This document shows, piece after piece, positions 45,914 through 46,101 of a DNA stretch of 46,101 bases. Origin of the DNA: CAZBDU01 sp964490725 (GTDB lineage: Bacteria; Spirochaetota; Spirochaetia; SZUA-6; DRHE01); NCBI GenBank assembly GCA_964490725.1, contig CAZBDU010000038.1, forward strand, positions 1-46,101, written 5' to 3'. The stretch's first letter is position 1, and each line of letters begins with the position of its first letter. Position numbers and translations under genes: made by a program. The notes below the pieces were generated by a model. It was not told where the DNA came from and did no database searches. It saw nothing but the letters and a program-made list of their open reading frames with translations.

Positions 45914-46101
45914 GTGGACAACGAGCACAAACAGAAGATCGCCCTGTTCCGTTTTGGACTGATCGCAGAGCTGGTGGGTCGTAAGGACCTGCAGCGCGGG
46001 CAGCGGGAGAGCACGATTCGCGAGGTGGCGCAGAAGCAGTGGGAGATCCCGGCTCGGGGCGAACCCGGGTGAGCCGTTCGGTGATCCGGGAATGGCTTCG
46101 C
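45914..46101 (+). pseudogene. Transposase N-terminus (helix-turn-helix region), frameshifted and cut by the window end
   Basis: From GTG 45914 the frame reads NEHKQKIALFRFGLIAEL and then VGRKDLQRGQRESTIREVA, the N-terminal helix-turn-helix region of a DDE transposase of IS481/Mu-like style. At about 46048 the frame shifts: SGRTRVSRSVIREWLR continues in another frame. One additional G in CCCGGC restores it. The catalytic core is outside the window. Confidence 0.6.

Larger units (their letters stand above)
45437..46101 (+). mobile_element. Partial insertion sequence, left side
   Basis: A candidate left end begins near 45437 (TGTCTGG), followed by short repeats of TGTCTG and GTCTGG within 60 bases, as in transposase-binding ends. 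Then come a decayed zinc-ribbon gene and the beginning of a transposase gene that runs off the window. The proposed end is inferred from the repeats and the first gene; the right end and target duplication are outside the window. Confidence 0.45.

Noticed and set aside
1..46101. CRISPR arrays, rRNA, tRNA and riboswitches
   Set aside because: No regularly spaced repeats with unique spacers, no recognisable tRNA or rRNA segments and no known riboswitch core were found by reading.

Overview
The window reads as chromosome of a high-GC, fermentative or anaerobic heterotroph. Exported binding proteins have N-termini ending in Ala-Gly-Gly-Gln or Ala-Arg-Gly-Gln just after the hydrophobic core, a style I associate with Spirochaetota. 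Tungsten-type aldehyde:ferredoxin oxidoreductases (AOR), a corrinoid/Fe-S reductase and solute-fed TRAP and ABC systems fit an anaerobe. The spirochaete assignment is inference; no rRNA or other phylogenetic marker lies in the window.

Layout. (1) 1-9160, minus strand: a tightly coupled run pntA1-pntA2-pntB-glgP-small exported protein-aroDE-class V aminotransferase, ending in a broken nucleotidyltransferase/HEPN gene and a 20-bp tandem repeat. (2) 9195-11344, minus: a hydroxyacid dehydrogenase/HpcH aldolase pair and an internally deleted EamA transporter remnant. (3) 11587-13295, plus: two tandem type II dehydroquinase genes and a xylose-isomerase-like TIM barrel, converging on a GntR regulator. 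(4) 14171-25488, minus: a twelve-gene operon from a strong sigma70-like promoter: RraA-type aldolase, Ldh2-type dehydrogenase, AOR, SDR, cupin, creatininase-fold hydrolase, TRAP transporter (dctP, dctQ, dctM), zinc alcohol dehydrogenase, M24 peptidase and a MoaD/ThiS sulfur carrier. (5) 25667-26191, plus: DinB-fold protein. (6) 26225-34491, minus: LytS/YesN-type two-component system followed by a rhamnose/AI-2-type ABC transporter. (7) 34590-36017, plus: HAD-IG 5'-nucleotidase. (8) 36331-39326: a second AOR (plus) converging on a reductive-dehalogenase-like protein (minus). (9) 39460-45311, minus: TetR regulator, class III aminotransferase and a second sugar-type ABC transporter, with a promoter and operator visible. 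(10) 45437-46101: a decayed insertion sequence running off the end.

How it may work together. Regions 3 and 4 look like one uncharacterised catabolic island. TRAP uptake would bring in an organic or cyclitol acid; the Zn-dehydrogenase, SDR and Ldh2 protein would oxidise or reduce it; the dehydroquinase-like and TIM-barrel proteins could dehydrate or isomerise a carbocycle; the creatininase-fold protein (resembling IolN of the inositol pathway) could open a diketo ring; the RraA-type aldolase could cleave the product; and a tungsten AOR with a co-transcribed MoaD-like protein could handle an aldehyde. The substrate is not known from sequence.

Sequence quality. Frameshifts in the HEPN gene, dctP and the transposon region are each explained by one missing G or C, mostly in a G/C run, so some 'broken' genes here may be intact in the organism.
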